Shown here one piece after another: positions 15,801 to 27,332 of a stretch of DNA of 64,000 nt. Position numbers and translations under genes: made by a program. The stretch is taken from assembly GCF_003012775.1 (NCBI RefSeq), contig NZ_PXYG01000002.1, positions 124,001 to 188,000 of the forward strand, written 5' to 3'. The DNA is from Zobellella endophytica. Its GTDB lineage: Bacteria; Pseudomonadota; Gammaproteobacteria; Enterobacterales; Aeromonadaceae. The notes below the pieces were generated by a model. It worked only from the letters and a program-made list of their open reading frames with translations. It ran no database searches and was not told the DNA's origin. Numbering within the stretch: position 1 is the stretch's first letter; every line of letters begins with the position of its first letter.

Positions 15801-16580
15801 ATGAGCACTACCTGGATTTTGCTGCGTGGACTGATGCGCGAAGGGCGTCACTGGGAAGACTTTCCCGATCAGCTCCGGCAGTGCTTGCCCGGACACCGAC
15901 TGCTGCTGGCCGATCTGCCCGGCTTCGGTGCGGCCGACCATCAGCAAAGTCCCGCCGCCATGGCGCCGATCACCGACTGGCTGCGCTGGCACTGGCGTGA
16001 GGCGCTGAGCGAAGGGCCGGTACGCCTGCTGGCCCTGTCCCTGGGGGGAATGGTCGCCATCGACTGGGCCAGCCGCTACCCGACAGACATCGACGCCCTG
16101 GTGCTGATGAACACCAGCCTGGCGGGGCTCAGCCCCTTCTATCATCGGTTGCATCCCCGGGTATACTGGCCGCTGGCGAAATGGCTGTTGTGGGAGCGGG
16201 ACCCGATCCGGCAGGAAACCGCCATCCTGCACCTGACCAGCCGGCTGCACGCGACGGACAACAACATTATCGCCCGCTGGGCGCAGTTTGCCCGGGAGCA
16301 TCCCGCCAGCCGGCTCAACACCCTGCGCCAGCTGCTGGCCGCCCTGCGCTACCGGCCGCCCGCACATCGCCCGCCCGCGCCGATGCTGCTATTGAGCGGC
16401 CTGGCGGATCGGCTGGTCAGCCCCCGTTGCAGCCAGGCCCTGGCGGACGCCTGGCAACTGCCCCTGCGCCGCCGGGCCGATGCCGGCCACGATCTGACCC
16501 TGGATGCGCCCGCCTGGGTCTGCGCGCAGATAGCGGACTGGTCGGCCTCCCTCCCAGCGGCCGTGCCTCCGGCCGGATAA
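15801..16580 (+). CDS. Alpha/beta-fold hydrolase
   Basis: The 259-residue protein has an alpha/beta-hydrolase layout: an oxyanion-region start (WILLRGLMREGRHWED), strand and loop LLLADLPGFGAAD, nucleophile elbow LALSLGGMVAIDWA (Ser about residue 82, Ala instead of the first Gly), acid in GLADRLVSP and His in DAGHDLTLD near the C-terminus. It is shaped like BioH-type carboxylesterases, but the substrate is not evident. The open frame extends upstream into the anti-sigma gene; ATG 15801 starts the recognisable domain. It follows the anti-sigma gene by 80 bases and may or may not be in that unit. Confidence 0.78.
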   Translation: MSTTWILLRGLMREGRHWEDFPDQLRQCLPGHRLLLADLPGFGAADHQQSPAAMAPITDWLRWHWREALSEGPVRLLALSLGGMVAIDWASRYPTDIDALVLMNTSLAGLSPFYHRLHPRVYWPLAKWLLWERDPIRQETAILHLTSRLHATDNNIIARWAQFAREHPASRLNTLRQLLAALRYRPPAHRPPAPMLLLSGLADRLVSPRCSQALADAWQLPLRRRADAGHDLTLDAPAWVCAQIADWSASLPAAVPPAG

Positions 16581-16641
16581 GCCGCCCCCATCGCCGCCGG
16601 ATGGGTTAGAATTCGGGGAACGACTCTCGGCAGGATGACTC

Positions 16642-17289
16642 ATGCCACACTGGCAGCAGGATTTTATATGGCACTTCCGGCTCAGGCCCGATAGCTCGCG
16701 GCTGCGGCTGGTGGTCGCGCGGGCACCCTATGCGCACCGCCTCGGCACACGGCCGCTCGCCGTGTCCGGCCAGGGCGCCACCACCCCCTACTACCGGGAA
16801 ACCGATAACGTGGCCATGCTGGTGGCGGACTGGGCCCGGATGGAGACAGGCATGGAGGTGATCCTGAGTCTGCTGGCCGGCGGCCCGCAACGGGGTTGGG
16901 CCATCGCCGCCTGGCTGGCCAAACACCGGATTGCTCCGCTCGCCTTCGCCGATTACCTCTACGCGCACTTCGGAGTGCTGCTGGCCAATCGCCGTACCCG
17001 GGACGGCGATCAGAAGGCCAGGCTGCAACTGTTGCTCAGCACGGAACCACGCCCCGTTTCCCTGCTGTTCGCCGGCGACGAGGCATGTCAGGATTTCTTC
17101 GACGAACAAACTCCCGCCGTCCCCTTTGGCGTGGCCATTCATCCCGGCAGCGCCGATCTCGGCCTGGAGCGCGATGCCGGGCTGATGCTGCATCACTGGT
17201 ACCGGGCCGATGATCAGGCGCTGCTGCGCTCCGGCCCGGACTTTTCCCTCCGTCATTTCCGGGTGCTGGCGCCCGCCGACCATGGCTGA
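16642..17289 (+). CDS. Unrecognised 215-residue protein
   Basis: I do not recognise this protein. It begins MPHWQQDFIWHFRLRPDSSR, is rich in Leu, Ala, Arg and Trp, lacks a signal peptide or membrane segment, and has no visible cofactor motif. Its codon use matches the neighbours. It overlaps the MOSC gene by 8 bases, so the two are probably co-translated. In E. coli the MOSC gene ycbX lies next to zapC, which encodes a cell-division protein of similar size. I looked for a ZapC match and found only vague similarity. Confidence 0.7.
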   Translation: MPHWQQDFIWHFRLRPDSSRLRLVVARAPYAHRLGTRPLAVSGQGATTPYYRETDNVAMLVADWARMETGMEVILSLLAGGPQRGWAIAAWLAKHRIAPLAFADYLYAHFGVLLANRRTRDGDQKARLQLLLSTEPRPVSLLFAGDEACQDFFDEQTPAVPFGVAIHPGSADLGLERDAGLMLHHWYRADDQALLRSGPDFSLRHFRVLAPADHG

Positions 17290-17746
17290 GCTGCACCGCA
17301 TCCTGATCGCGCCCCGGGCCAAGGCGTCCCTGCAGCCGGCGCTCTCGGTCGAGGCCATCGCCGGCCGGGGCCTGCGGGGTGATCGCTACTTTCTCGCCAC
17401 CGGCAGTTTCAACCGGGCCGAGTGTTTCACCCACGGCCGGCAGTTGAGCCTGATCAGCCTGGACGCCATCGCTGAATGCAACCGCCGGCTGGGGCTGGCA
17501 CTGCCCGCCGAGGAGTTTCGCCGCAACCTGGTGATCACGGACCTGGATGTGCCCCTGCTGCTCGGCCGCACCTTCCGTATCGGGGACATCCGCCTGCGGG
17601 GGCTGCGCCATTGTCACCCCTGCCGCCTGCTCAGCCGCCTCACCGGGGCCGACATGATGGACGGGCTCAAGGGACTGGGCGGCATTCGGGCCGCCATTCT
17701 CAACTCCGGCACCCTGTATCCGGGGGATCCGCTGCGCCTGGAGTAA
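17282..17746 (+). CDS. MOSC domain-containing protein
   Basis: The 154-residue protein has MOSC (molybdenum cofactor sulfurase C-terminal) features: GRGLRGDRYF near residue 38, QLSLISLDAIAE, the EEFRRNLVITDLD segment, and a conserved cysteine in RHCHPCRLLSRL near 110 where the family binds sulfur. MOSC proteins carry sulfur or act with Moco-dependent reductases, often in N-hydroxylated base detoxification. No Moco enzyme is in the window. The start ATG lies inside the end of the previous gene. Confidence 0.85.
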   Translation: MAELHRILIAPRAKASLQPALSVEAIAGRGLRGDRYFLATGSFNRAECFTHGRQLSLISLDAIAECNRRLGLALPAEEFRRNLVITDLDVPLLLGRTFRIGDIRLRGLRHCHPCRLLSRLTGADMMDGLKGLGGIRAAILNSGTLYPGDPLRLE

Positions 17747-17896
17747 ACCGGCAAACGGCAGGCGGCACAGCCCCGCGACAGCGGCGATCAAAAAGGTGTC
17801 ATACGAAACCCAATGTATTTGAGCCAGATTACACTTTTGTGGTTTATACGTAGCGGAGCTTGACGCTCATCGGACTCTGGCCAATAACTTGTTAGA

Positions 17897-17928
17897 GGTG
17901 AAAAAACGGCACGATACGGTTTTTCACC
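17897..17928 (+). promoter_or_regulatory. 9-bp inverted repeat before the Yip1 gene
   Basis: GGTGAAAAA (17897-17905) is the exact reverse complement of TTTTTCACC (17920-17928), about 45 bases before the ATG. It could be an mRNA hairpin in the leader or an operator. The 227-base gap between the MOSC and Yip1 genes otherwise shows nothing clear. Confidence 0.45.
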
Positions 17929-17973
17929 CGGGGCCAGTCGCTTGGCGATAGAGCTATTTAAGGGGATAATTCT

Positions 17974-18573
17974 ATGATTCTGAACCATATCTGGGGACTA
18001 TACGCGCACCCTAAAGAAGAGTGGCACACCATAGACCACCATCACGAAAGTCTGAATTACAGCCTGGTGCATCTGGCATTCATTGCGCTGATACCGGCGG
18101 TGTGTACCTTCGTATCCGCCACCGTCATCGGCTGGAGCTTCGGCACCGACAACACCATCATGCTCACCACCCAGAGTGCACTGATGATGTCGGTGGGCAT
18201 GTATTTCACCCTGATCGGCGGCGTGTTCGCCCTCGCCTACCTGACCTTCTGGATGGCCAAGACCTTCGGGGCCAGCCCGAGCTTTACCCAAAGCATGGAG
18301 CTGGCGGCCTATACCGCCACCCCGCTGTTCATGACCGGGCTGGCGGTGCTGTATCCTGAACCCGTGTTCCTGATGATGGTGGGCCTGGCTGGCCTGGCCT
18401 ACTCCGTCTACCTGCTCTATTCGGGGGTGCCCATCATCATGCACATCCCCGAGGAGCGTGGCTTCATCTACGCCAGCTCGGTGGTGACCTGCGGCCTGGT
18501 GCTGCTGGTGTGCATCATGGTCGGCTCGGTCATCGTCTGGAGTTGGGGGCTGGGCCCCGTCTACACCCAGTAG
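17974..18573 (+). CDS. Yip1-family inner membrane protein
   Basis: The 199-residue protein starts MILNHIWGLYAHPKEEWHTI, the hallmark of bacterial Yip1-domain proteins, followed by about five hydrophobic helices (about 35-60, 75-95, 110-130, 135-155, 170-192). It should sit in the inner membrane. Function of the bacterial family is unknown; the eukaryotic relatives act in vesicle traffic. AAGGGG precedes the ATG and a bidirectional terminator follows. Confidence 0.85.
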   Translation: MILNHIWGLYAHPKEEWHTIDHHHESLNYSLVHLAFIALIPAVCTFVSATVIGWSFGTDNTIMLTTQSALMMSVGMYFTLIGGVFALAYLTFWMAKTFGASPSFTQSMELAAYTATPLFMTGLAVLYPEPVFLMMVGLAGLAYSVYLLYSGVPIIMHIPEERGFIYASSVVTCGLVLLVCIMVGSVIVWSWGLGPVYTQ

Positions 18574-18600
18574 GGTAGCGGGGCCTCGGCTGCAGGCACA

Positions 18601-18626
18601 AAAAAGGGGTCGTCAGACCCCTTTTT
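18601..18626. terminator. Bidirectional terminator between the Yip1 gene and purF
   Basis: GGGGTC (18606-18611), loop GTCA, GACCCC (18616-18621), flanked by A5 on the left and T5 on the right, so it can work on both strands for the two convergent genes. Confidence 0.93.
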
Positions 18627-18640
18627 GATACGTTTGTCCC

Positions 18641-20161
18641 TTACGACTGCCCTTCGTTGTAGATCTCGAGGTGGCTGTTGTCGATGCTGTCCTTCTGCTT
18701 GGCACCATCGTTGCGCTGAGCGTTGAGGTCGTCCAGATATTCCTGGTTGACGTCCTGGGTGATGTATTCGCCGGTGAACACCGAGGTCTCGAAGCGGCGC
18801 AGCTCCGGGTTGAAGTGGCGCACCGCGTCCTCCAGATCCTCCAGATCCTGGAAAATCAAGCCGTCGGCCCCGATCAGCTGGCAGATTTCATCCACTTCCC
18901 GCCCGTAGGCGATCAGTTCGTTGGCGGATGGCATGTCGATACCATAGACGTTGGGGAAACGGATTTCCGGGGCGGCGGAGGCGAAATACACCTTCTTGGC
19001 GCCGGCTTCCCGGGCCATCTGGATGATCTGCTCGGAGGTGGTACCCCGCACGATGGAATCGTCCACCAGCAGCACATTCTTGCCGGCAAATTCCGAGGGA
19101 ATCGCATTCAGCTTGCGACGCACCGACTGCTTGCGCTGCTGCTGGCCAGGCATGATGAAGGTACGGCCGATATAACGGTTCTTCACGAACCCCTGGCGAT
19201 AGGGCAGGTTAAGATTCTGGGCGATCTCCAGAGCGATATCGCAGGAGGTCTCGGGGATGGGGATCACCACGTCGATGTCCAGCTCTTCCCACTCCCGCGC
19301 AATCTTGGCCCCCAGCTTCTGGCCCATGCGCACTCGGGCACCGTAGACGGACACCTTGTCGATAAAGGAATCCGGGCGGGCGAAGTAGACATACTCGAAG
19401 ATACAGGAGTGATGCTGCGGCTCGGCGGCACACTGCTGGGTGAACAGCTCGCCCTGCTCGGTAACGTACACCGCTTCGCCCGGTGCGATATCACGTACCA
19501 GGGTAAAGCCGACCGCGTCCAGCGCCACGCTTTCGGAGGCCACCATGTATTCGATACCGCCGTCTTCGGACTCGCGCTTGCCCAGCACCAGCGGGCGGAT
19601 GCCGTCGGGATCCCGGAACGCCAGCATGCCATGGCCGATGATCACCGCCACCGTGGCATAGGCACCGCGCACCTTTTCGTGCACCCGGCTGACGGCGGCG
19701 AATACATGGGCCGGTTCCAGGTGCAGTTTCTGGGTCTGCTGGTCCAGTTCATGGGCCAGCACGTTGATCAGCACTTCGGAATCGGAAGTGGTGTTGATAT
19801 GACGGCGGGCCACCCGGAACTGCTCTTCTTTCAGCTCCTTGGCGTTGGTCAGGTTGCCGTTGTGGGCCAGGGCGATACCGAAGGGAGAGTTCACGTAGAA
19901 CGGCTGGGCCTGGGCCACGCTGCTGCTGCCGGCGGTGGGATAACGCACATGACCGATGCCCACGTTGCCGATCAGCCGCTCCATGTGGCGTTCTTCAAAT
20001 ACGTCCCGCACCAGGCCGTTGGCTTTGCGCTGACGGAAGGTGTTGCCCGAAATGGTAACAATGCCGGCCGCATCCTGCCCTCGGTGCTGAAGTACCGTCA
20101 GGGCGTCATACAGCGCCTGGTTTACCGGGGTCGAACCTTGAATACCGACAATCCCACACAT
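18641..20161 (-). CDS. purF: Amidophosphoribosyltransferase
   Basis: PurF makes phosphoribosylamine from PRPP and glutamine, the first committed step of purine synthesis. The 506-residue protein starts [10 protein letters not shown], giving the Ntn-type nucleophile Cys once Met is removed. It has the glutaminase segment [11 protein letters not shown] and the PRTase motif [17 protein letters not shown] near residue 365. Length equals E. coli PurF (505). It follows cvpA by 20 bases, the same operon as in E. coli, with a PurR box upstream of cvpA. Confidence 0.97.
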   Translation of the reverse strand: MCGIVGIQGSTPVNQALYDALTVLQHRGQDAAGIVTISGNTFRQRKANGLVRDVFEERHMERLIGNVGIGHVRYPTAGSSSVAQAQPFYVNSPFGIALAHNGNLTNAKELKEEQFRVARRHINTTSDSEVLINVLAHELDQQTQKLHLEPAHVFAAVSRVHEKVRGAYATVAVIIGHGMLAFRDPDGIRPLVLGKRESEDGGIEYMVASESVALDAVGFTLVRDIAPGEAVYVTEQGELFTQQCAAEPQHHSCIFEYVYFARPDSFIDKVSVYGARVRMGQKLGAKIAREWEELDIDVVIPIPETSCDIALEIAQNLNLPYRQGFVKNRYIGRTFIMPGQQQRKQSVRRKLNAIPSEFAGKNVLLVDDSIVRGTTSEQIIQMAREAGAKKVYFASAAPEIRFPNVYGIDMPSANELIAYGREVDEICQLIGADGLIFQDLEDLEDAVRHFNPELRRFETSVFTGEYITQDVNQEYLDDLNAQRNDGAKQKDSIDNSHLEIYNEGQS

Positions 20162-20181
20162 GTCCTAATTTCCTCAACTCG

Positions 20182-20670
20182 CTATGGCTTGGGTAAAAAG
20201 CTGGATGAATTCTGCACCAGGCTGAAAAACCACTGGATCACGACGCCGAATTCCGGAATAAGCCGGGACTCCCGCCACCACAGACTCTGTGGGAAGGCGG
20301 TCATGGTATCGATGAACAGCAGCATGGCGGCGACGATGAACACGCCGCGTACGGCGCCAAAACAGACGCCGAGTACCCGGTCGGTGCCGGACAGGCCGGT
20401 TTTGGTGACCAGCTCACCGACGATATAATTGATCAGGGCCCCCAGGATCAGGGCTAATACAAAGAGAATGGCAATGGCGGCGCCATTGCGGAACAAAAGG
20501 TCGGAAATATCGAGGTGAACAGCCAGATCGGCATAAAAGCGGCTGGCGATAAAGAAGGCGGCAACCCAGGTGGCCAGCGACATAGCTTCCTTCACGAAGC
20601 CCCTCACCAGGCTGATGAGCGCCGACAGGCCGATAATACCGAGAATTGCGTAGTCTATCCAAACCATCAT
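20182..20670 (-). CDS. cvpA: Colicin V production family protein CvpA
   Basis: CvpA is a 162-residue inner membrane protein with four hydrophobic helices (about 3-25, 28-50, 62-85, 100-125) and the family motif WIDYAILGIIGLSALISLVR at the start. In E. coli it is needed for colicin V export and for bile salt tolerance; the molecular function is unclear. It is the first gene of the cvpA-purF unit. Two adjacent ATGs are possible starts. Confidence 0.93.
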   Translation of the reverse strand: MMVWIDYAILGIIGLSALISLVRGFVKEAMSLATWVAAFFIASRFYADLAVHLDISDLLFRNGAAIAILFVLALILGALINYIVGELVTKTGLSGTDRVLGVCFGAVRGVFIVAAMLLFIDTMTAFPQSLWWRESRLIPEFGVVIQWFFSLVQNSSSFLPKP

Positions 20671-20975
20671 TTATTGCCGGGGACCTCTTAATTGCCGCGC
20701 ATTCTACCAAAGGAGACCGGTAAAAGGCGAAGAAAAAGCGGATAAATTTCATTCAACATCAAACTATCCCCTCCGATAAACCGGGAAACGGAGCCGTTGC
20801 CCGCCCCCGTTCCCGATGGGTTACAAGTCGTTATAGCAGTTCGCCGCTCCCGGCCCAACCGGCAGGCCGAACACGAACATCCACAGGTAGAAACGTTTGC
20901 GTTGTGATCTGGCTGCGCGCCGCGCCGGAGGCTAAACTGGGCGCCCGGCAATAACAATGCACTCGAGGATAAATC
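20671..20975 (+). other. Divergent region between cvpA and the DUF2798 gene
   Basis: These 305 bases hold the PurR box (20887-20902) and presumably the cvpA-purF promoter on the minus strand, plus the promoter of the DUF2798 gene on the plus strand. No small gene is evident. Confidence 0.6.
20887..20902 (-). promoter_or_regulatory. PurR operator upstream of cvpA-purF
   Basis: On the minus strand the site reads ACGCAAACGTTTCTAC, matching the PurR consensus ACGCAAACGTTTNCNT closely around the central CAAACGTTT. It lies 217 bases before the cvpA start. The E. coli cvpA-purF operon is a classic PurR target. Confidence 0.7.
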
Positions 20976-21203
20976 ATGATTTTCCCCCGCCGCTACGCCA
21001 GGCTGGTGTTTCCGGTCTTGATGTCAGTCTATATGGTGAGCGTGATGACCGGGGTCATCACCTGGGTCAATACCGGTATCGACGGCGACTTTCTGGCCCG
21101 CTGGGGCCATGCCTTCTGCATTGCCTGGCCCATCGCCTTCCTGCTGATCCTGGTGGGCGCGCCCCGCTTGCAACAGCTGGCGGGGCACCTGCTCCGCCAC
21201 TGA
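20976..21203 (+). CDS. DUF2798 small membrane protein
   Basis: The 75-residue protein matches DUF2798: two membrane helices (about 8-30 and 43-65), the motif FPVLMSVYMVSVMTG, the conserved WVNTGIDGDFLARWGHAF and the closing AWPIAFLLILVGAP. Function is unknown. It is a single-gene unit divergent from cvpA and convergent with serS. Confidence 0.85.
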   Translation: MIFPRRYARLVFPVLMSVYMVSVMTGVITWVNTGIDGDFLARWGHAFCIAWPIAFLLILVGAPRLQQLAGHLLRH

Positions 21204-21207
21204 ACGC

Positions 21208-21235
21208 ACAAAAAGCCGGGGCATCAGGCCCCGGC
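21208..21235 (-). terminator. Terminator of serS
   Basis: GCCGGGGC (21215-21222) pairs with GCCCCGGC (21228-21235). On the minus strand it is followed by a T-rich run (complement of ACAAAAA, 21208-21214). Confidence 0.85.
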
Positions 21236-21260
21236 CGACTTTACTGGCTCAGCGACGGAT

Positions 21261-22562
<1,302 letters not shown>

Positions 22563-22658
22563 TTACCTTAATTCTTGTAATGCGTTTGCACGCAGGGTCG
22601 GAAGTCAGTTCATCGGCAGCAGTTTATCAGCATACCGGCCGGCGGGCCAAGGCCGGCG

Positions 22659-23984
22659 CTAGCCGCCGGCCTGCTCGTCCAGGGTTTTCAGGTAGTCGAG
22701 CTTGGCCTTGATCTTCTGCTCGAAACCCCGTTCATTGGGCTGGTAGTAGCGCCGCTCCCGCAATGCATCGGGCAGGTAGGTCTCGCCGGCGGCATAGGCC
22801 CCGGGCTCGTTATGGGCATAGCGGTACTCGGCGCCGTGACCCAGCTCCTTCATCAGTTTGGTGGGGGCGTTGCGCAGGTGGATGGGCACCTCGAAGTCCG
22901 GCTGCTCTTTTGCATCCTGCAGCGCCGCCTTCCAGGCGGTATAGAGGGCGTTGCTCTTGGGCGCGCAGGCGAGATAAACGATGGCCTGGGCGATGGCCCG
23001 CTCCCCTTCTGCCGGCCCGACCCGGGTAAAGCAATCCCAGGCGGCCAGGGCCACGTCCATGGCTTTTGGGTCGGCCAGGCCCACGTCTTCCGAGGCGATG
23101 GCCAGCAGCCGACGGGCGATATAGAGCGGATCGCAACCGGCGCTGATCATGCGCGCGTACCAGTACAGGCTGGCATCCGGGTTGGAGCCGCGGATCGACT
23201 TGTGCACCGCCGAGATCAAGTCGTAATAGAGATCCCCCTGGTTATCGAAGCGGGCCAGCCGCTCACCGGTCACCTCTGCCAGCAGCGCCTTGTCTATCCG
23301 GCGTACTTCGTTCCGCTCCTCGGCCATGTCCGCCAGCAGCTCGAGATAATTGAGTGCCTTGCGGCCATCGCCGTCCACCAGCTCGGCCAGGGCCCGCCGC
23401 ACCCCGTTCGCCAGTTCGATGGACTGACCGCCCAGGCCCCGCTCGTCGGCCAGCGCCTGTTCGATCATCGCCTCCACGTCCACTGTCTCCAGCCGCTTGA
23501 GCAGATAGACCCGGGCCCGGGACAGCAGGGCGTTGTTGAGCTCGAAGGAAGGATTTTCGGTGGTGGCGCCGATAAAGGTGACGGTGCCATCCTCTATGTG
23601 CGGCAGGAAGGCGTCCTGCTGGGACTTGTTGAAACGATGCACCTCGTCCACAAAGAGGATGGTACGCCGCCCGGCCAGCTTGTGCTCCCGTGCCCGTTCG
23701 ATGGCGGCGCGGATCTCCTTGACTCCGGAAGTGACCGCCGACACCCGTTCCACCTGGGCGTCACAGTAGCTGGCCACCAGCTCGGCCAGGGTGGTCTTGC
23801 CGGTGCCCGGCGGGCCCCAGAGGATCATCGAATGGCAGTGCCCCGCCTCCAGCGCCCGGCGCAACGGCTTGCCCGGCCCCAGAATATGTGACTGGCCCAG
23901 GTACTGCTCCAGCCGGGCGGGACGCATCCGCGCCGCCAGCGGACGGAAGTCGTCCTGCTCGAAATCCAGGCTCAGGGTCGTCAT
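22659..23984 (-). CDS. rarA: Replication-associated recombination protein RarA
   Basis: RarA (MgsA) is an AAA+ ATPase related to clamp loaders, acting at stalled replication forks. The 441-residue product starts [20 protein letters not shown] as in homologues, has Walker [14 protein letters not shown] near residue 55, Walker [11 protein letters not shown], sensor 1 [10 protein letters not shown] and a C-terminal tetramerisation region with the [16 protein letters not shown] end. The frame extends eight codons further upstream (to 24008) but family alignment supports 23984. It lies between lolA and serS. Confidence 0.95.
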   Translation of the reverse strand: MTTLSLDFEQDDFRPLAARMRPARLEQYLGQSHILGPGKPLRRALEAGHCHSMILWGPPGTGKTTLAELVASYCDAQVERVSAVTSGVKEIRAAIERAREHKLAGRRTILFVDEVHRFNKSQQDAFLPHIEDGTVTFIGATTENPSFELNNALLSRARVYLLKRLETVDVEAMIEQALADERGLGGQSIELANGVRRALAELVDGDGRKALNYLELLADMAEERNEVRRIDKALLAEVTGERLARFDNQGDLYYDLISAVHKSIRGSNPDASLYWYARMISAGCDPLYIARRLLAIASEDVGLADPKAMDVALAAWDCFTRVGPAEGERAIAQAIVYLACAPKSNALYTAWKAALQDAKEQPDFEVPIHLRNAPTKLMKELGHGAEYRYAHNEPGAYAAGETYLPDALRERRYYQPNERGFEQKIKAKLDYLKTLDEQAGG

Positions 23985-24057
23985 TTCACCATATCCCCCG
24001 TAAAACAAAGCGATAAGCCGACAGCTTACCGCTTATCACTACCTCTGCTGACTTTTC

Positions 24058-24666
24058 TTAACGCTGATCGTCGATCATCACCCCGGCGGGCGGGGTGAAC
24101 TGGAAGCTGTCGGCCCCGGTGGCCGGCGCGGTATTGATATTGCTCAGGGTAAACTCGCTGCGCTGGCCGCCGGACTCGATCACGGTGAAGCGCTCGATGC
24201 GGCTGGCGCTATCGAAACGCAGGCTGAACTCCTTGATAAGCTCGGCCGGGTTCTTGCTCGTTACCACGTAGTCGGCGCCGTTTTTTGCCACCCCGTACTG
24301 CTGCCAGCGCTGACCGTCACTGCCGGAGATCAACAGGAAGGGGGTATTCAGCACCGCTTCTTCCAGCGGTACTATGCTGACCTGCTCCACGAAGGGATCG
24401 TACATCCACACATCGGTGCCGTTGGAGACGATCAGGCTCTCGTCGGGCGAGACCGTGTGCCAGCGGAAACGGTCCGGCCGGGCCAGTTGCATGGTGCCGT
24501 CGGCGCGCTGCATCGGCTCGCCCTGCTCATCGAACACCTGCTGGTTGAAGTCGGCAGAGAAGCGTTCGAACGCCGCCAGCTTCTGCTGCAACTCGGCACG
24601 GGCATCCGCCAGCGCCACGGCACTGACCGACCACAGCAAGACCCCTAGGGTTGCCAATTTTCTCAT
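24058..24666 (-). CDS. lolA: Outer membrane lipoprotein carrier LolA
   Basis: LolA carries lipoproteins across the periplasm from LolCDE to LolB. The 202-residue protein has a Sec signal peptide (MRKLATLGVLLWSVSAVALA), then the LolA fold with AAFERFSADFNQQVFDEQG, RPDRFRWHTVSPDE and VWMYDPFVEQVSIVPL, which line the hydrophobic cavity. Length matches E. coli LolA (203). It starts 3 bases after the ftsK stop and is probably co-transcribed with it. Confidence 0.96.
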   Translation of the reverse strand: MRKLATLGVLLWSVSAVALADARAELQQKLAAFERFSADFNQQVFDEQGEPMQRADGTMQLARPDRFRWHTVSPDESLIVSNGTDVWMYDPFVEQVSIVPLEEAVLNTPFLLISGSDGQRWQQYGVAKNGADYVVTSKNPAELIKEFSLRFDSASRIERFTVIESGGQRSEFTLSNINTAPATGADSFQFTPPAGVMIDDQR

Positions 24667-24669
24667 TCA

Positions 24670-27252
24670 TTACTCCCTGGCCGGCGGTGGCGCCAGCACT
24701 TCTCGTTGACCGTTGCCGCCCGCCGGACTGACGATGCCTTGGTGTTCCATCTGCTCGATGATGCGGGCGGCCCTGTTGTAGCCTATTTTGAACTTGCGCT
24801 GTACGCTGGAGGTAGAGCCGCGACGGCTCTCTACGACAAAAGCCACCGCTTCGTCGAACAGGGGATCCAGCTCTTCGTCGCCGCCTTCCGGCGCCTCCCC
24901 GGGCAGCAGGCCGTCGCTGCCCACCTCGCCGCTCAGGATATCCTCGATGTAATCCGGCTCGCCCCGCTCCTTCCAGGCGGCCACCACCCGGTGCACCTCA
25001 TGGTCGTCGACGAAGGCGCCGTGTACCCGGGTCGGGTTGCTGTCGCCGGCCGGCAGGTAGAGCATGTCGCCCATGCCCAGCAGCGACTCGGCGCCCTGCT
25101 GATCGAGGATGGTGCGCGAGTCTATCTTGCTCGACACCTGGAACGACATCCGGGTGGGGATGTTGGCCTTGATAAGCCCGGTGATCACGTCCACCGAGGG
25201 CCGCTGGGTCGCCAGTATCAGGTGGATGCCCGCCGCCCGCGCCTTCTGGGCGATACGGGCGATCAGCTCCTCCACCTTCTTGCCGACGATCATCATCATG
25301 TCAGCGAACTCGTCGATCACCACCACGATGTGGGGCAGCTTCTCCAGCGCCGGCGGATAGGTGTCCATCGACTGGGTCGGCTGCCACAGGGGATCGCGCA
25401 GTGGCTCGCCGGCGTCGATGGCCTCCTGCACCTTGGTGTTGAAGCCCTTGAGATTGCGCACGCCCATCGCCGACATCAGCTTGTAGCGGCGCTCCATCTC
25501 GCCCACGCACCAGCGCAGGGCGTTGGCCGCTTCCTTCATGTCGGTGACCACTTCGGTCAGCAGGTGGGGAATGCCCTCGTACACCGACAGCTCCAGCATC
25601 TTGGGATCGATCATGATAAAGCGCACCTCTTCCGGCGTGGCCTTGTACAGCATCGAGAGGATCATGACGTTGACCCCCACCGACTTGCCCGAGCCGGTGG
25701 TGCCCGCCACCAGCACGTGGGGCATCTTGGCCAGGTTGACCACCACCGGCTCGCCGGCGATGTCCTGGCCCAGCACCAGGGTGAGCGGGTGTTCGCTGCG
25801 GCGGAAGGGATCGCTGTCCAGCACCTCGCGCAGATAGACGGTTTCCCGCCGGGTGTTGGGCAGCTCCAGCCCCACATAGGGCTTGCCGGGGATCACCTCC
25901 ACCACCCGCACGCTGATGGCGGACAGGGAGCGGGCCAGATCCCGGGCCAGGTTGGTGATCTTGCTGACCTTGACCCCGGGCGCCAGATCCAGCTCGAAGC
26001 GGGTGATCACCGGCCCCGGATAGACCCCCACCACATTGGCCTGCACGTTGTAGTCGGCCAGCTTGGCTTCTACCAGCCGGGCGATGCGCTCCAGTTCGTT
26101 TTCGCTCACCGCATGCTGTTTCGGTTTGGGCTTGTCCAGCAGCTCGATCGGCGGCAAGGGCGTCAGATCCGCCTTGCGCCGTGCCGGCGGCGCCACCGGG
26201 GCGGGCGCGGCGGAGCGCACCGGCTCGGTCGCCGGTGCCGCGTCGTCTTCACTCAGCCAGGGCAGCTCAAGCTCCTCCTCGTCGTCGTCCAGGGTCCAGC
26301 CGTTGGCCTCGGCGATGGTCGCGATGGAGTCTTCCTCGGTGTCGGCGTCGCGTCCACCGAAGACCGGCTCCTTGCGCACCGGCGGTTTTTTCTTCGCCGG
26401 CGCCGGACCTTGTTCTGCCCGGGCCGGCGCCGGGGCCAGCAGCGGATCGTCCTGCTCGTCGTGCCAGGATTCCTCTTCTTCCTTCACCGGCGCCCGGCTG
26501 CCGATACGCTCCTTCAGCCGGCGCCAGCTCGAGCCCGACGGCTCGGCCGGACTGGCCGGCTCCGGGGGCGCTTGCCGGCTCACCATGGCCGGCTCGCTCT
26601 GCCATTCGACCGGGTGCCGCCCCCGGCGTTGTTCCAGCCAGTCGCCCAGCCTGACCGGAGCCTTGCCCAACCAGTCGGGGGCCTCCATCACCGCCGCACC
26701 GAGGCGTTCCACGATCAGCAACCAGGACCAGCCGGTGAAAAAAGTGACACCGGTGGCGAAGCCGCACAGCAGCATCAGGGTGGTGCCCAGGGAGCCGAAC
26801 ACCGGATTCATGGCGCCGGCCAGCATGTCGCCGATCAAGCCGCCGGAAGAGAAATAGTAGATATTGCCCAGGTTCATGCTGGCCAGCGCCAGCATGCTGA
26901 GCAACAGCATCAGGAAGCCGATGATCCTTAGGCTCAGGGTCAGGTAGCAGATCTCGGTCAGTCGCTTCGGGCGCCACAGGGACACCCAGCCGACAAAAAT
27001 CATGAAGGGAGGCACCAGATAGGCAGAAAAGCCGAACACAAACAGCATGATATCGGCCAGCCAGGCACCGGCCGGCCCCGCCGCATTGCGAATGTCACCG
27101 CCCCACGCCGTCTGCGACCATCCCGGATCCGAGGGATGATAAGACGCCAGCGACAACATCATGAAAATCGCCAGCAAAATAATGATGATCAATCCGGCCT
27201 CAAACAGACGCTGTAAACCAGACATGGGAGTAAACAGCTTTTTCTCCGCCAA
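24670..27252 (-). CDS. ftsK: DNA translocase FtsK
   Basis: FtsK links division with chromosome segregation, pumping DNA at the septum and activating XerCD at dif. The 860-residue protein has four to five N-terminal membrane helices (1-200), a short proline/acidic linker (about 200-370; E. coli's is far longer), the alpha/beta motor with Walker [17 protein letters not shown] near 515 and [12 protein letters not shown], and the C-terminal gamma winged helix ([20 protein letters not shown]). All motor elements look intact. Order lrp-ftsK-lolA is the same as in E. coli. Confidence 0.97.
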   Translation of the reverse strand: MAEKKLFTPMSGLQRLFEAGLIIIILLAIFMMLSLASYHPSDPGWSQTAWGGDIRNAAGPAGAWLADIMLFVFGFSAYLVPPFMIFVGWVSLWRPKRLTEICYLTLSLRIIGFLMLLLSMLALASMNLGNIYYFSSGGLIGDMLAGAMNPVFGSLGTTLMLLCGFATGVTFFTGWSWLLIVERLGAAVMEAPDWLGKAPVRLGDWLEQRRGRHPVEWQSEPAMVSRQAPPEPASPAEPSGSSWRRLKERIGSRAPVKEEEESWHDEQDDPLLAPAPARAEQGPAPAKKKPPVRKEPVFGGRDADTEEDSIATIAEANGWTLDDDEEELELPWLSEDDAAPATEPVRSAAPAPVAPPARRKADLTPLPPIELLDKPKPKQHAVSENELERIARLVEAKLADYNVQANVVGVYPGPVITRFELDLAPGVKVSKITNLARDLARSLSAISVRVVEVIPGKPYVGLELPNTRRETVYLREVLDSDPFRRSEHPLTLVLGQDIAGEPVVVNLAKMPHVLVAGTTGSGKSVGVNVMILSMLYKATPEEVRFIMIDPKMLELSVYEGIPHLLTEVVTDMKEAANALRWCVGEMERRYKLMSAMGVRNLKGFNTKVQEAIDAGEPLRDPLWQPTQSMDTYPPALEKLPHIVVVIDEFADMMMIVGKKVEELIARIAQKARAAGIHLILATQRPSVDVITGLIKANIPTRMSFQVSSKIDSRTILDQQGAESLLGMGDMLYLPAGDSNPTRVHGAFVDDHEVHRVVAAWKERGEPDYIEDILSGEVGSDGLLPGEAPEGGDEELDPLFDEAVAFVVESRRGSTSSVQRKFKIGYNRAARIIEQMEHQGIVSPAGGNGQREVLAPPPARE

Positions 27253-27332
27253 ACGCCCGCTCCTCGCTTGTTATTGTTGTGTCATGCTATCGAAATTCTG
27301 CGACAGGGAAGGTCGCTGGAAGGGAAACGACA

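Noticed and set aside
16642-17289. ZapC
   Set aside because: The neighbourhood (next to a MOSC gene) and size are suggestive, but I could not align the conserved ZapC residues.
24706-26931. 741-codon plus-strand frame opposite ftsK
   Set aside because: Antisense to ftsK; His-, Gln- and Gly-rich with no motif.
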